Positions 12,940 to 23,174 of a stretch of DNA of 64,000 bases are shown here, in pieces. The stretch's first letter is position 1. The number at the start of each line of letters is the position of its first letter. The DNA is taken from NCBI GenBank assembly GCA_015178975.1, contig WHVD01000017.1:62001-126000 (forward strand), in the 5' to 3' direction. The position numbers and the translations under genes were made by a program. The notes beneath the pieces are model-generated. The model had not been told where the DNA came from. It made no database searches and saw only the letters and a program-made list of their open reading frames with translations. The DNA is from Hysterangium stoloniferum (Eukaryota > Basidiomycota > Agaricomycetes > Hysterangiales > Hysterangiaceae).

Positions 12940-13399
12940 AATAAGGCCAATCTTCAGTGCACTTTGTGCTGTACTTAAAAGGGAATGGCTGGTAAAGTAT
13001 ATTCCTATATCCCCAGGTCATAGTTTTCCTCATCACAGAAGATCTGAGTTGTCTGATGAAAATGAATTTTATTTGATGGTGTGACCAAACAAATGCAACA
13101 CAAACAATGTAGAACGGACAGTGTATCAATGACATTGTCATACAGGGAGAAAAGGCGTGAGAGTCCTATATACACTCAGCTGGACATTGAGTGCCAAACT
13201 AATCCCGGCAGGCTAGGGATCGTGTGGCACTCAACACTAAAACCCCAGTATCACCAAGTGATGATAGTTCCCCAGTCAAAAAACTGGCGAAATATTTCTA
13301 CTGTGAAAGCTGGCTCTCTGAGATGGACTCTGATGAACATGGGGAGCTAGAGTACTCCACTGGCAGGTATGATTTTAGTCATACTGACACTATTGCACG
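12940..13399. other. Repeat-derived, no gene assigned
   Basis: It contains the inverted counterpart (about 13038-13100) of 7062-7130. A short open frame at 13224-13445 reads like a coding relic (SPSDDSSPVKKLAKYFYC) but I recognise no family. Confidence 0.35.
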
Positions 13400-13985
13400 G
13401 TTTGCGACTTTTTGTGACTTTTTGCAACTTTGCGACTTTGTGTGACTTTTTGTGACTTTCTGGGACTTTGCGACTTTTTGTACTTTGTGACTTTGTGTGA
13501 CACTTTGCGAGACACTTTGCGACTTTGTGCGACTTTTTGTGACACTCTTTGTGTGACTCTGTGACTTTTTGAACTCTTGTGACTTTTTGCAACTTTTTGC
13601 GACTTTGCGACTTTTTGTGACACTTTGAGACTTTGTGTGTGACACTTTGCGACTTTGTGTGACTTTTTGTGACACTCTGCAACTTTGTGTGACACTTTGT
13701 GACTTTGTGCGACTTTTTTTGTGACACTCTGCAACTTTGTGTGACACTTTGCAACTTTGTGCGACTTTTTTTGTGACACTCTGCAACTTTGTGTGACACT
13801 TTGTAACTTTGTGCGACTTTGCGACTTGACCCAGTGTGTTGCAAAAAGTCGCAGAGTGTCACACAAAGTTGCAGAGTGTCACACAAAGTTGCAGAGTGTC
13901 ACACAACATCACAAAGTGTCGCAAACAGTAGCACAGTGTCACAAACACAAAAAGTCGCATAGTGTCACAAAGTTGCAAAGTGTCG
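13400..13985. repeat. Degenerate GACTTTTTGTGACACTT satellite with a strand switch
   Basis: Short units built from GCGACTTTGTG and TGACACTTTG alternate irregularly up to about 13830. From about 13838 the complementary units (AAAGTCGCAGAGTGTCACAC) follow. The array is therefore an imperfect palindrome with its centre near 13835. All the long K/S/H-rich open frames in this stretch are artefacts of the repeat. Confidence 0.9.
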
Positions 13986-14598
13986 CAAGCAGCTTGACCA
14001 AGCCAAAAAAGTTGAAGGAAAACTTCAACTCCAAGTACCCCGATACATCTATCGCCCCTGCCCCAACAATAGCTGCAAGAAGTGCTGCACCGATGCCTCG
14101 CCCTACGACACCTCCATCTCGCCGCACGACTTCCCCGCCGATGAGTTTGGCAGCGTCTCCCCCATCGATGGCACACCCTACCGCCTCCCCTACAGGCTCG
14201 CCACAGCCTACTACTCCAGCAGCAGCCACTACGCCGATGCTGTGCCCATGCTGAATGGACCTGCCATCCATGCGGACCCCGACGACCACTTCCCCCCTGC
14301 CACGACATGGCACCCCGCCTTCCCCAAGCTGGGGCACACGCACGGTGGCCACCGGCCCCACGGGCCGCAAGGACACGGGTATGGGCCGCACGACCATGGA
14401 CAGGGACATGGGCACGGGCATGGGCTGCACAGCGGCGGTGATGGACATGGACACGGGAATGGGCCCTACGACACGCTGCACCCCACGCCGCTGCACCCAA
14501 TCACGCATGGCGGCGCACACCCCCGTACCACGCACAGAACTGGTCTGATGAGACTGGCTCGAGCGTGGACTTTGGGTCTTCACGTCTGGGCTTGGTAG
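13960..14598 (+). CDS. Uncertain open frame in a GC-rich segment
   Basis: The plus-strand frame is open from about 13960 to the stop at 14596-14598 (about 210 codons) with mostly C- or G-ending codons. It begins in the satellite, then reads VPRYIYRPCPNNSCKKCC (a CPx4CxxCC cluster), SPYDTSISPHDFPADEF, and ends in a His/Gly-rich tail (HGHGHG type). There is no early ATG (first at 14242), so if real it needs an upstream exon. The minus strand is also open over 13939-14949 (proline-rich, probably a shadow). I recognise no family. It may be a relic of a GC-rich gene carried by a mobile element. Confidence 0.3.
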
Positions 14599-15662
14599 CG
14601 GCACCGCAGGGAACGGTGGGAGCAGATACGGCAGTCTCGGCGGGAGTGGTGGCAGTGGTGCGGGGAATGCGAGTAGGGGTGGCAGTGGCAGAGGGGGTGG
14701 GGGCAGCACACTGGGGCTTGGGACACTGATGGCGCCATTTTTCCTGCAGGGCCCTGGGGGCTCGCTGAGCACCACCATGACCAGCTCGAGCGGTGCGGCG
14801 GGGGGCGGATCGGGTGTGGAGGTGGGGCTGGGCCATTTCTTGCGGGGAGGCATGCGACTTGCACCACATGTCATATACTGGCTCGCATCACCCGCACACG
14901 GTCGATGATGTGCCAGTTTGTACCAGCACCCGTTGGGCCTGGGGACCACGCTTGCACTGTCCCCCGCAAATGTGCAGCATGGCAGTCTGTGGAGCAGTAT
15001 GTGGACGATGAAAACAGAGATATGAATAGGATGGATGAGTGATCACGTTTCGCCATCCTCTCCTCTGGCCGGCTCCCTTTGGTTATCCCCCCCCACTTCT
15101 ATTGCTATCCTCTCCAGCTAGACTTGGAGTTGGATTCCCTTTTTCTTGCCCAGCATATTATATCACACCATCACACCCACACCACCTCTCCCCACCTTGT
15201 CACCCCGCCCCGGCCAGCACTGCACCAGCTTTCAAGATTTATACAAGTAAAATGTATATTCTACTTAATATAACCAATGTCTCATTTATATCCTGCACCT
15301 GATGATACTGGTATTGATACTCAACTACCTGTACCTACCCACCATCACCCCAGCCTGCCCCCTGCCGCTGCCGCCATCTTGGATACTGCCTGCCCCAAGC
15401 CCCATTTTCTTGTTCCATGCCATCATCCCCCAGCTTCAAATTCACATGTGATGTGTACCTCCTACTCTATATCAGGTTTGCTGCAGCTTCTTCTTAACAT
15501 AGATTATGTATATAATTGATAGCAATGCGTTTTTTTCCTCCCTTTGTCCATGTGCTGTGTGTATAGTGTATCATTGTTTGTGGTCATAGAGAAAAGAGGA
15601 TAATAGAAATTTTGGAGGCTTTTTACATAGATTATTATTGTGTGAAGACACTGTGCTATGAT
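14599..15662. other. GC-rich to neutral stretch without an assigned gene
   Basis: GC-rich up to about 15000, then ordinary composition. Several overlapping frames on both strands are open but none shows a domain. It lies between the two palindromic satellite arrays and shares their boundaries, so it may belong to one composite unit. Confidence 0.35.
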
Positions 15663-16205
15663 TTGTGACACTTTTGTGACTTTTTGCAACACAACTTTTT
15701 GTGATACTTTGCGACTTTGTGCAACACTTTGTGACTTTGTGCAACTTTGTGCAACTTTGCAACTTTTCAAAGACACAAAAAGTTGCAAAGAGTCTAAAAA
15801 AGTTGCAAAGAGTCTAAAAAAGTTGCAAAGAGTCTAAAAAAGTTGCAAAGAGTCTAAAAAAGTTGGAAAGAGTCACAAAAAGTTGCAAAGAGTCTACATG
15901 AGTCACAAAGAGTCTATAACAGTCGTAACGAGTCTATAAGAGTCACAAAGAGTCTAAAAGAGTCGCAAAAAGTCCAAAAGAGTCGCAAAAAGTCCAAAAG
16001 AGTCGCAAAAAGTCCAAAAGAGTCACAAAAAGTCCAAAAGAGTCGCAAAAAGTCCAAAAGAGTCGCAAAAAGTCCAAAAGGGTCGCAAAAAGTCCAAAAG
16101 AGTTGCAAACAGTCTATCAGAGTCTCAAACAGTTGCAAACAATCACAAAGAGTCTAGAATAGTCGCAAAAAGTCTAGAATAGTTGCAAAAAGTCTAAAAG
16201 AGTCG
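15663..16205. repeat. Second satellite array, also with a strand switch
   Basis: It starts with T-rich units (GTGACTTTTTGCAAC) up to about 15768 and switches to the complementary A-rich units. These then settle into regular 20-mers: AGAGTCTAAAAAAGTTGCAA near 15790-15870 and AGAGTCGCAAAAAGTCCAAA near 15960-16100. It is the same sequence family as the array at 13400-13985. Confidence 0.92.
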
Positions 16206-17234
16206 CACTCTAGCCTCCTGAAAACTTGCAAATAGCATTGAATATTCCCGAACACTTGCCAATTGTAATGAATCACACTGTATCTTTTCAAATATTTGCG
16301 AATCGCACTGAATTGCACTGTATCCTTTTGAATATTTGCAAATCGTGCTGAATTGCAAAACATCGGTTCAGGGTTTCTCACCTTGAAAAACCTCTAAGAA
16401 ACTCATGGAAAATCATCAATTTCTTCATGATTTCACAAACAGATTTTTTGAATTTCCATAGTGTTTGTGACCAAGGAAAATTTTGTTGAAATATATAATT
16501 ATTCAATGATTTTATGTATAATTAAATTGTAAACTTCATCATGGTTTTCCCCTTGACAAAACATTAAAAAGACTTTTTCTTGGCTCAAGATTTTTTCAGG
16601 CAGAAAACCATAGTTTTCACTGAATTCCCTCAGGGGCAAAATTAAGTAGAAATATGTGGTTTTCAATTGATTTCTCTAGGCACATTATTACAGTTTTCAT
16701 AGGATTTTGTTAGGTGGAAAAATCCTAACAAAATACAGGGTTTTCTAAAAGTTTTCTTATTCAGAAAATCCATAAAGAATAGGCTATTTCCAACAATATT
16801 TCCTCATAATTTCCTGATGCAAATTTTTAGAATTTTCAGATCCAATTTTTGGCCTCAGGAAAACCTACTAAAACTCAGAATTTTCAAAGAGTTTTTCAAT
16901 TCACAAAACACTTAGAAAATTTGGCCAAATAACAAGATTTTCTGAAGGTTTTCCAACTCCAAAAATCTTGGGATGCCTCCAGTGTAAGGCCAGCAGAATG
17001 CATGTTGCATCTGCTGGAATGGCTCAGTGTATGTTGACCAGGCAGTTGCATGTGGTTTGGCTTCAAGTGCTAGGTATTTTTCAGCATAGAAGACATGCTT
17101 ATAGCCTTACAGTATATCAGAGCGGGAGCTGTGGATGGCTGCTCAAGTGGGTAGATAATTTCCTGGCTATCCACTTACCAGGACAGACATAGATGGAGGA
17201 CAATTTCATCACCCTGACAGCACAGTTGGCATGC
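16206..17234. other. AT-rich, no gene
   Basis: Two imperfect copies of a block of about 47 nt (AATATTTGC.AATCG, 16275-16350) are followed by AT-rich sequence rich in TTTTC/GAAAA words. I see no exon chain or domain. Confidence 0.4.
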
Positions 17235-17543
17235 TGTTAGGATCCTATGATTTTGGACCCCTGCAACTTGGCTTTAATCTCATAACTCTCCAGCTATCCC
17301 TGACCATAGTGTCACTACCTGTGGTGCTACCTCACAACTTTAGAAAACTTGTATCTTATCACATTTAGTCTTAATTTGATCCTTGCCCTTTCCTGCTTCC
17401 TTTGACCTGTCATGACTTCTCACTTCCTTGATCAGCCTCCCAATCATCCATCACACCTTTGTATAAAAACCCTCTCATGTATGCTATAATTCTCCAGTTT
17501 GAATATCAACTTAGATTACCCACCTCTTGTTTAAGCCCTCTTT
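17235..17543 (+). repeat. LTR family B, copy 1 (left part)
   Basis: It starts TGTTAGGATCC and matches 19399-19770: TTTTGGACCCCTG, a TATA-like GTATAAAA at about 17460, then CAGTTTGAATATCAACTTAGATTA. It is cut at 17543 by the solo LTR at 17544-18556. Confidence 0.6.
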
Positions 17544-18556
17544 TGTTACGACCGTGTCACAACCCAAAGATAACTGACAATGCTATCACCTCAAAGTTAT
17601 TGTCACATCTTCATATCAGCCACCATTGGTAACCCCGACACTGATGTACACTCTCATGGCAATCAAACCCCACTACAGCCCCTGTCAAATTATACTTGTA
17701 CTATCTGGTTATACTCTGATATGTCCCTTTATCTTTTGATGATCCATTTATTCTATGTCTCACCTACATATTATTAAAAATAGTATGATATGAGTTGACT
17801 CTATTGCAATACACAATATACAAGGGTTTAATAAGCTTGTAATAAAAGTATTTGTTTCTCAATATCTTGTGTCAGTTAGTGTAGCACCTCCTGACAATAT
17901 AGGTTGGATGCTCTGGGAGGTGTATAGTGGTTCTGACACACATTAACCTCCAAAAGCATGGTCCACAATTAGCATCTTCATATGAAAAGTTGCAATAATT
18001 GGTGGACTCCCCCTATAAAAAGGTGTGTTTCATCATCAAATTTAACACATATGTTGTATATACCATGGACTGTTTCCTTTGTTGTAGTTATCACCCTTGG
18101 TTATTCATGGCCTCCAACTTTATCATAACCTTCCTGTTTCTTGGTCAAGTTTATTTGTCATTGGTATTTCTGCTCTTCCCTTAGTTAGTATTTTCTAGAC
18201 CCTGATAACTCATATATAAACCCACTGTAATGTAGCTACTACGCAATCAGAATATTGACTTAGATACACCTCTAGTCTCTGACTCTGCTATCCATTCATG
18301 ACCTCCACATTCTGACACCATCCGATTTCATGACCCAATCTACATCTATGACTTTGACCTCGACTCCAATATTTGTCACTTTGGTTTCCAACTGTTCACA
18401 TACAGCCCTGTTTCCAATTGCTGAGTATTACCTTATACATTTGAAATTTAAGGACGTTCAATGGTACCTTTGCAAGGGTGCAGCACATAAGCTGAACCCA
18501 AGTCCTTCCATTCAGTCCCCATCAGTTCCCTGAACCTCCCATTCCAGTTCTTAACA
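17544..18556 (+). mobile_element. Solo LTR (family A, copy 2) with target-site duplication
   Basis: It begins TGTTACGACC and ends CTTAACA. It is flanked on both sides by TCTTT (17539-17543 and 18557-18561), a perfect 5-bp target-site duplication, so this is a complete solo LTR left by recombination. It contains a promoter-like TATATAAAC (about 18210) and a 270-nt insert of another repeat. It sits inside an LTR of family B. Confidence 0.85.
17774..18065 (+). repeat. Dispersed 270-nt repeat D, copy 1
   Basis: It begins near ATTAAAAATAGTATGA and includes AGCATGGTCCACAATT. It is absent from the sister LTR at 7554 and recurs in the same orientation at 20664-20932. It is probably a small mobile element or LTR; no coding capacity. 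Confidence 0.65.
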
Positions 18557-18561
18557 TCTTT

Positions 18562-19398
18562 ACTCTTCTCTTAATACTCCTTGAAGACATCCTTGGCAAG
18601 CCACAACTCTTACCCACACAACTCTTACAGATGTTGAGTGTTGCCTTGACTTGCAGAGTGTAAGACTAGTATCTGCTGCAGGTGCAGACAGACACTAGAA
18701 TGAGTGATGAGGAATAAACCACTACTGTATTGAAATCCACATGTACATAATATATACTAATGGAGAACAATAGGATGTAAGCACAATAGGATGTGGACTA
18801 CAATAGGATGTGGACTACAATAGGATGTGGACTACAATGGAGTGGGTAACAATGGAGACTCAATATTACCAAATCACAGTGTAGGGATGTTAGATTTTTT
18901 GGGTTTGCGAACAATGTAGCATGTGATTGATGGGTAACTGGGTATAGTATTACCGGTAGTAGGTACTTAAACTAGGTACTTGTACTCTACACTTCATATG
19001 TTTTCAACGCATTCTTTCTACCCAAACCGAGTCAAGCATATTCAAACCCGCACATTCTAACAAGGGAGTCTCACTCCCTTACAAGAGAACCTGTATAGGT
19101 ACATATCCTCACAGAATTCCAGTGTAAAGGGTTGTAATGATATCAATGATTCATAGAACCTGTCTGTTTGCCATGTGTGTGAGCAAATACTCCCAGGGCT
19201 TTGAAGGTTATGTTGGAATATCAAAGATCTTCTTGCACTGGCCAAATACCCTTCCATCATTTCCAGTCAGCATTATTTTGGACACTTGGCAAGTGTGATC
19301 TTGGATGGGAGCAGTTGGGGAAGCTCTAGTTGTGAATGTGATTGTTAGATAATATATACATTACCACAGATGTGCATAGTACTATTTTAGATACATTG
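18562..19398. other. No gene; short tandem repeat
   Basis: Positions about 18765-18840 hold three to four copies of a 19-nt unit (ACAATAGGATGTGGACT). The rest shows no supported gene. Confidence 0.5.
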
Positions 19399-19770
19399 TG
19401 TTAGGATCCCATCATTTTGGACCCCTGAAACTTGCTTCTCACTAGAAAACCATCATCTTCTCATTATCAGAACCTCCACTCACATCATTACCCTTTGTGG
19501 CACCCCCAATATTTATTTATAGTATATTCCTGTCCTGTTCCATCTCCACTCCACCTATCCCTCTGTTTCTGTCTCCACATATACTCTTATTTACCACCTA
19601 GTATTGTTCTTAGTACCATACATCAGTTTCTATATCTCCCTCCACCTCATCATCACTTCCTGTGATCCATCTTACACTTCACTTCTTTGATCAGCCTTCT
19701 GATCACCCATCTCAATGTAGTATAAAGCTCTTTTCATGTACACTACAGTTCTTCAGTTCAAATATCGACT
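19399..19770 (+). repeat. LTR family B, copy 2
   Basis: It starts TGTTAGGATCCC, matches 17235-17543, and has a TATA-like GTATAAAG at about 19720 and the shared block TTCAAATATCGACTTAGATTA. The 3' limit is approximate. Confidence 0.6.
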
Positions 19771-19973
19771 TAGATTAGCCTCTCTTAGTTTTCCATCTTT
19801 CCTCTCACTGCTATGTATATCTCTCAAGGGACCTCCCAACTAGTATGATCTCTATCATCAGCCCCCTGATTAGCTCATTTCCTATCATTGGCTCTCTGAC
19901 TAGAGCACTCCTCCTCTTCCAGGCTTAGATTATAACAGTATATTCAAACTCAAGCTCACAAACTGGTATTTCT

Positions 19974-20489
19974 CTAATCATGAACCCCTTTGACACTAGA
20001 CAAGAAGTTATCAGGAGGGTTACACTTCACATTACTGATTGACAGTATGTTGGATCCCCACTGATAACACTGCAGGAGTATACCTCCAATGCTCAGACCC
20101 CGGCAAGTCCACCTAGGCCTCTTCCAGTTCCCCATACTTGTAGAGTGAAGGCATCCACAAGGCATAGTTGGAGGTGGCGATATGTATGCTTTTGAGAACT
20201 TGGGTTCTGGGGAAGTTAGTATACTCACCAGTTTCATATGGATGGTGCACTGGTTGGTGGATGTTGGGAGAACCAGAGTGACCTGAAGAGTATCAAGAGG
20301 AAGGGTGAAGTGAAGGTTGGGAAAATATGGAGTTGATGGACAGAGGGGCCACAACAAGACTTGCTGTGATAGAAATGTATTGTACTTAGGGGAGTGCATC
20401 AGGATAGTGATGCCATCATCCAAATATTTAAATAGTTCAGCAATGAAACACCACTGAGCTATTATGCAGCTATTGTAAGCTGTATACAA
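19974..20489 (-). CDS. Isolated 171-codon open frame, unknown
   Basis: This is one of the longest uninterrupted frames in the repeat island. The translation is rich in Ser, Pro and Leu and shows no motif I recognise. It lies between two dispersed repeats with no clear introns or partners. It could be a piece of a retroelement or a chance frame in AT-balanced DNA. Confidence 0.2.
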   Translation of the reverse strand: MYTAYNSCIIAQWCFIAELFKYLDDGITILMHSPKYNTFLSQQVLLWPLCPSTPYFPNLHFTLPLDTLQVTLVLPTSTNQCTIHMKLVSILTSPEPKFSKAYISPPPTMPCGCLHSTSMGNWKRPRWTCRGLSIGGILLQCYQWGSNILSISNVKCNPPDNFLSSVKGVHD

Positions 20490-20663
20490 TGAAAACCGAA
20501 AGTTTTTTCACTTCAACATGAAGATACCTTGTCTTTCAATGTGCTATTATTATTAAGTCATACATGTCCATTTGTGATCATTCCCTCAAGGAAGACATAA
20601 TTAAATTGTATGCCTATTAAGCCATGTCAAAGCTTTTTTACTTATTTCTGGTAAATGTATGTA

Positions 20664-20932
20664 AGAAAGATCATATTAAAAATAGTATGAGTTGGCTTAT
20701 TGTAATACAATCTACAAGGATTCAATAGACTTGTAATAAAAGTACTTGTGTCAATCAATGTGTCAGTCAGTAAATCACCTTCTGACATGATAGGTTTGGT
20801 CCTAGTTTAGGTGTATACTGGTAAAATCATGTATTAACATTGAAAAGCATGGTCCACAATTTACATTTTCATATGAAAAGTTGAAGAAATAGGTGAGCGG
20901 CCCCTAGGAAAATGGTGTTTCATCATCATTTC
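20664..20932 (+). repeat. Dispersed repeat D, copy 2
   Basis: It is collinear with 17774-18065 (ATTAAAAATAGTATGA, ACTTGTAATAAAAGTA, AGCATGGTCCACAATT, GTGTTTCATCATCA). It ends exactly where an inverted LTR of the TRIM-like family 3 begins. Confidence 0.65.
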
Positions 20933-22131
20933 TGTAAAATTTGACAGTATAACAACAGGTGAGGGGTGACAAAGCCTCTAGTAAATACAACTGATGACTA
21001 AACTACTGTACAGTACAAGACCATAAAGCTCAATGGCTTGCAATGTATTTCAATAAATCCCAACACACCCACTTTGCATGTTGTTGAGAGCTCATTGTAC
21101 TGTAAATCCATACATACCAAACAAAAAATAAACTCTTTTTAACACAAAAGAAAATGTGCCCACTTGATGCAAAATCCATCCAAAAATCTGTCTGAAAATC
21201 AAAACACACCCACTATGCCCCACTAGATGCAAAATTTGTCTAGTACTTTTGGGATCAAATCAAACCTTGGAGCATACCTTACTCCTAGAATGCATTCCCA
21301 CAACTGACACAAATTGGATTTCACTCAATAAAGTCGAATAAATGATTGAAGAATATTCAACAATATTGAATGCAGATGCCTCATTCAACAAAGTATTGAT
21401 TCACCCTCTTTATAAAGCATGAGGCAAAGATAGGACACAAAGGCTCACAAATAATTAAGTCAAAGAAGGACTCAGAAAAGCTTGATGATTATGTAATACA
21501 GTTAATAATGTAACTATTGTACAGGTTTTCTGACTGACTTCCCTTGTTCCTATCATTGCCCTTTTATACTATATGTATATCATTTACCTATGATGATAAT
21601 ACACATGATATCAAAGTGAAATCATCAATGATGTCAAACTGAGACAAGTCGAAGATATTCAAGATTGTTGGAAAATAGCTGAGTTAGAAGTTGAGTTGGA
21701 AATTGAGTTGAAAAGTCAAAAGAATGTTGAAGAAATATCAAAGGAATGTCAAAGAAATGTCAAAGAAATGTTGAAGAAATGTCAAAGGAATGTCAAATTG
21801 GATATTATTGGAATTTGATCTTGTACATTTGTCACACCAACCTCCCAGACCACACATCTGCTATGTTAGTGTCAAATTGTACCTTGGGCTCAGAACTCCT
21901 AGTACACATCCTCCTAACCTCCTGGATATCAGACCTCGTCCATGCAAAATAACACAACATAATTCAGCTTGGCCACTCATGGGACAACAAGCCTACTGAC
22001 AAAATCAGTTCACAGAACTTGACACTGAATGTAGTAGTCTTCATAAAACCCATAGATATACTTGGAAGATCCTGTTTGAGGTACAACACTCCATGAGTCC
22101 ACTCCCAATAAACTGTACTCCTGTTAGGATA
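20933..22131 (-). mobile_element. TRIM-like family 3, copy 2 (3' half)
   Basis: On the minus strand the interior (22131 to 21068) ends with a purine run (AAAGTGGGTG) and then the LTR (21067 to 20933, TGTTGGGATTTATT...TTTTACA). It matches 10880-11597 in reverse, with a 500-nt stretch (about 21300-21830) not present there. That stretch contains repeated GAAATGTCAAAG units at about 21720-21795. The 5' part is missing; an LTR-A end adjoins it at 22132. Confidence 0.65.
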
Positions 22132-22300
22132 CGTACAGGGCAGGTCTCCAGAGAAACCTGTGGAATATCTGGTAGGACTTGGCTTCAGCTTATAGGCTGC
22201 CCCTCGCTAGAATGTGTTGTCCAATTTCAGACAGGCAGATGGGAATCCTGGGGAGTCTGGGTGGGGGTTGTGGGTCATGAGTCGTAAGTCGGAGGTCATG
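22132..22300 (-). repeat. LTR family A, 3' end fragment
   Basis: It is the inverted match to 1-174: TGTTAGG at the edge, then the complement of GCTGAAGCCAAGTCC. This links the left edge of the window to this point as one dispersed LTR family. Confidence 0.6.
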
Positions 22301-22711
22301 GGTCATGAGTCAAGACTGGTGAGAGAGATAGATACGCCAGAGCCCATGGGCTCCGACTAGTGTGAGCAGTGTGAATCAAGTAGGGTTTTAGAGCAGAAAA
22401 TGTATTAGATTACTGGGGGGAATCTAAGCTGATTTTCTGACTGGTTTGTATGTACAACATCTGCCAGTTTACATAGACCGTGGAGTAAATGTCATACCAA
22501 ATCCAGTAATAATGAAACCAAATGAGCAAAACATGAAACGGGAATAGTAAACACCAAATTGGTGTTAGGAATGGGATGGAATGGAGCAGAGTCCGAATAG
22601 TGACAAATCATAAACCATAACGGGAAACGGAGCGGGAGCGGAGTCCGAATCGTGACAGGTCATTTGACTAAAATGGGAACAGGGCTCTGTTAGAGAGATG
22701 ATGGGTTTTCT
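22301..22711. other. No gene seen
   Basis: Contains short GGTCATGAGTC-type repeats near 22270-22310 and GGAGTCCGAAT-type words near 22585 and 22640 that foreshadow the tandem repeat to the right. Confidence 0.4.
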
Positions 22712-23165
22712 GAGCAGGGTCCGGTGACTGACACATGGGACGAGGTTGGACATAGACAGAACGGAGTCCGGTGGGTTTTCCGGTGACTGAAACACAATGT
22801 AACGAAGACGAACGTAGACAAGGCTGACGTACGGAGTCTGCTGGGAATTCCAGTAAACTGATAATGGGTGCGTCTAGGGCGTGGGTGCGTATAAGTTAGT
22901 GCCTGGAGTCCAGCGGGAATTCCGGTCATAACAGGTATTCTGAGTGGGGTCCAGTGACTGATGCGTGGGATGAGGTCGGAATTAGACAGAGATGGAGTCC
23001 GGTGGGTATTCCAGTGACTGAAACACAACATAATGAAGACGGATGTAGACGAGTCTGACATACGGAGTCCGGTGGGAATTCTGGTGAACTGATAATGGGT
23101 GTGTATAGGGCATGGGTGCATATAAGTTAGTGCCCGGAGTCCGGTGGGATTTCTGGTCGTAACAA
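22712..23165. repeat. 227-bp tandem duplication
   Basis: Two consecutive units (about 22712-22938 and 22939-23165) align along their full length: GGGTCCGGTGACTGA, GACAGA, GAAACACAA, GAAGACG, CTGATAATGGGTG, TATAAGTTAGTGCC. Each holds three copies of GGAGTCCGGTGGG-like words. The 174-codon minus-strand frame over it is a product of the repeat. Confidence 0.85.
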
Positions 23166-23174
23166 CTCCATATA

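Noticed and set aside
13347-13886. Long K/S/H-rich open frames over the satellite
   Set aside because: They follow the repeat unit in three frames and have no start context or introns; they are products of the tandem repeat.
13939-14949. 336-codon minus-strand frame, the longest in the window
   Set aside because: Proline-rich low-complexity translation opposite a frame with more natural composition, in GC-rich DNA where long chance frames are common. Kept only as a shadow.
13400-16205. Possible CRISPR-like array
   Set aside because: Repeats are contiguous or degenerate without unique spacers, and the host is a eukaryote.
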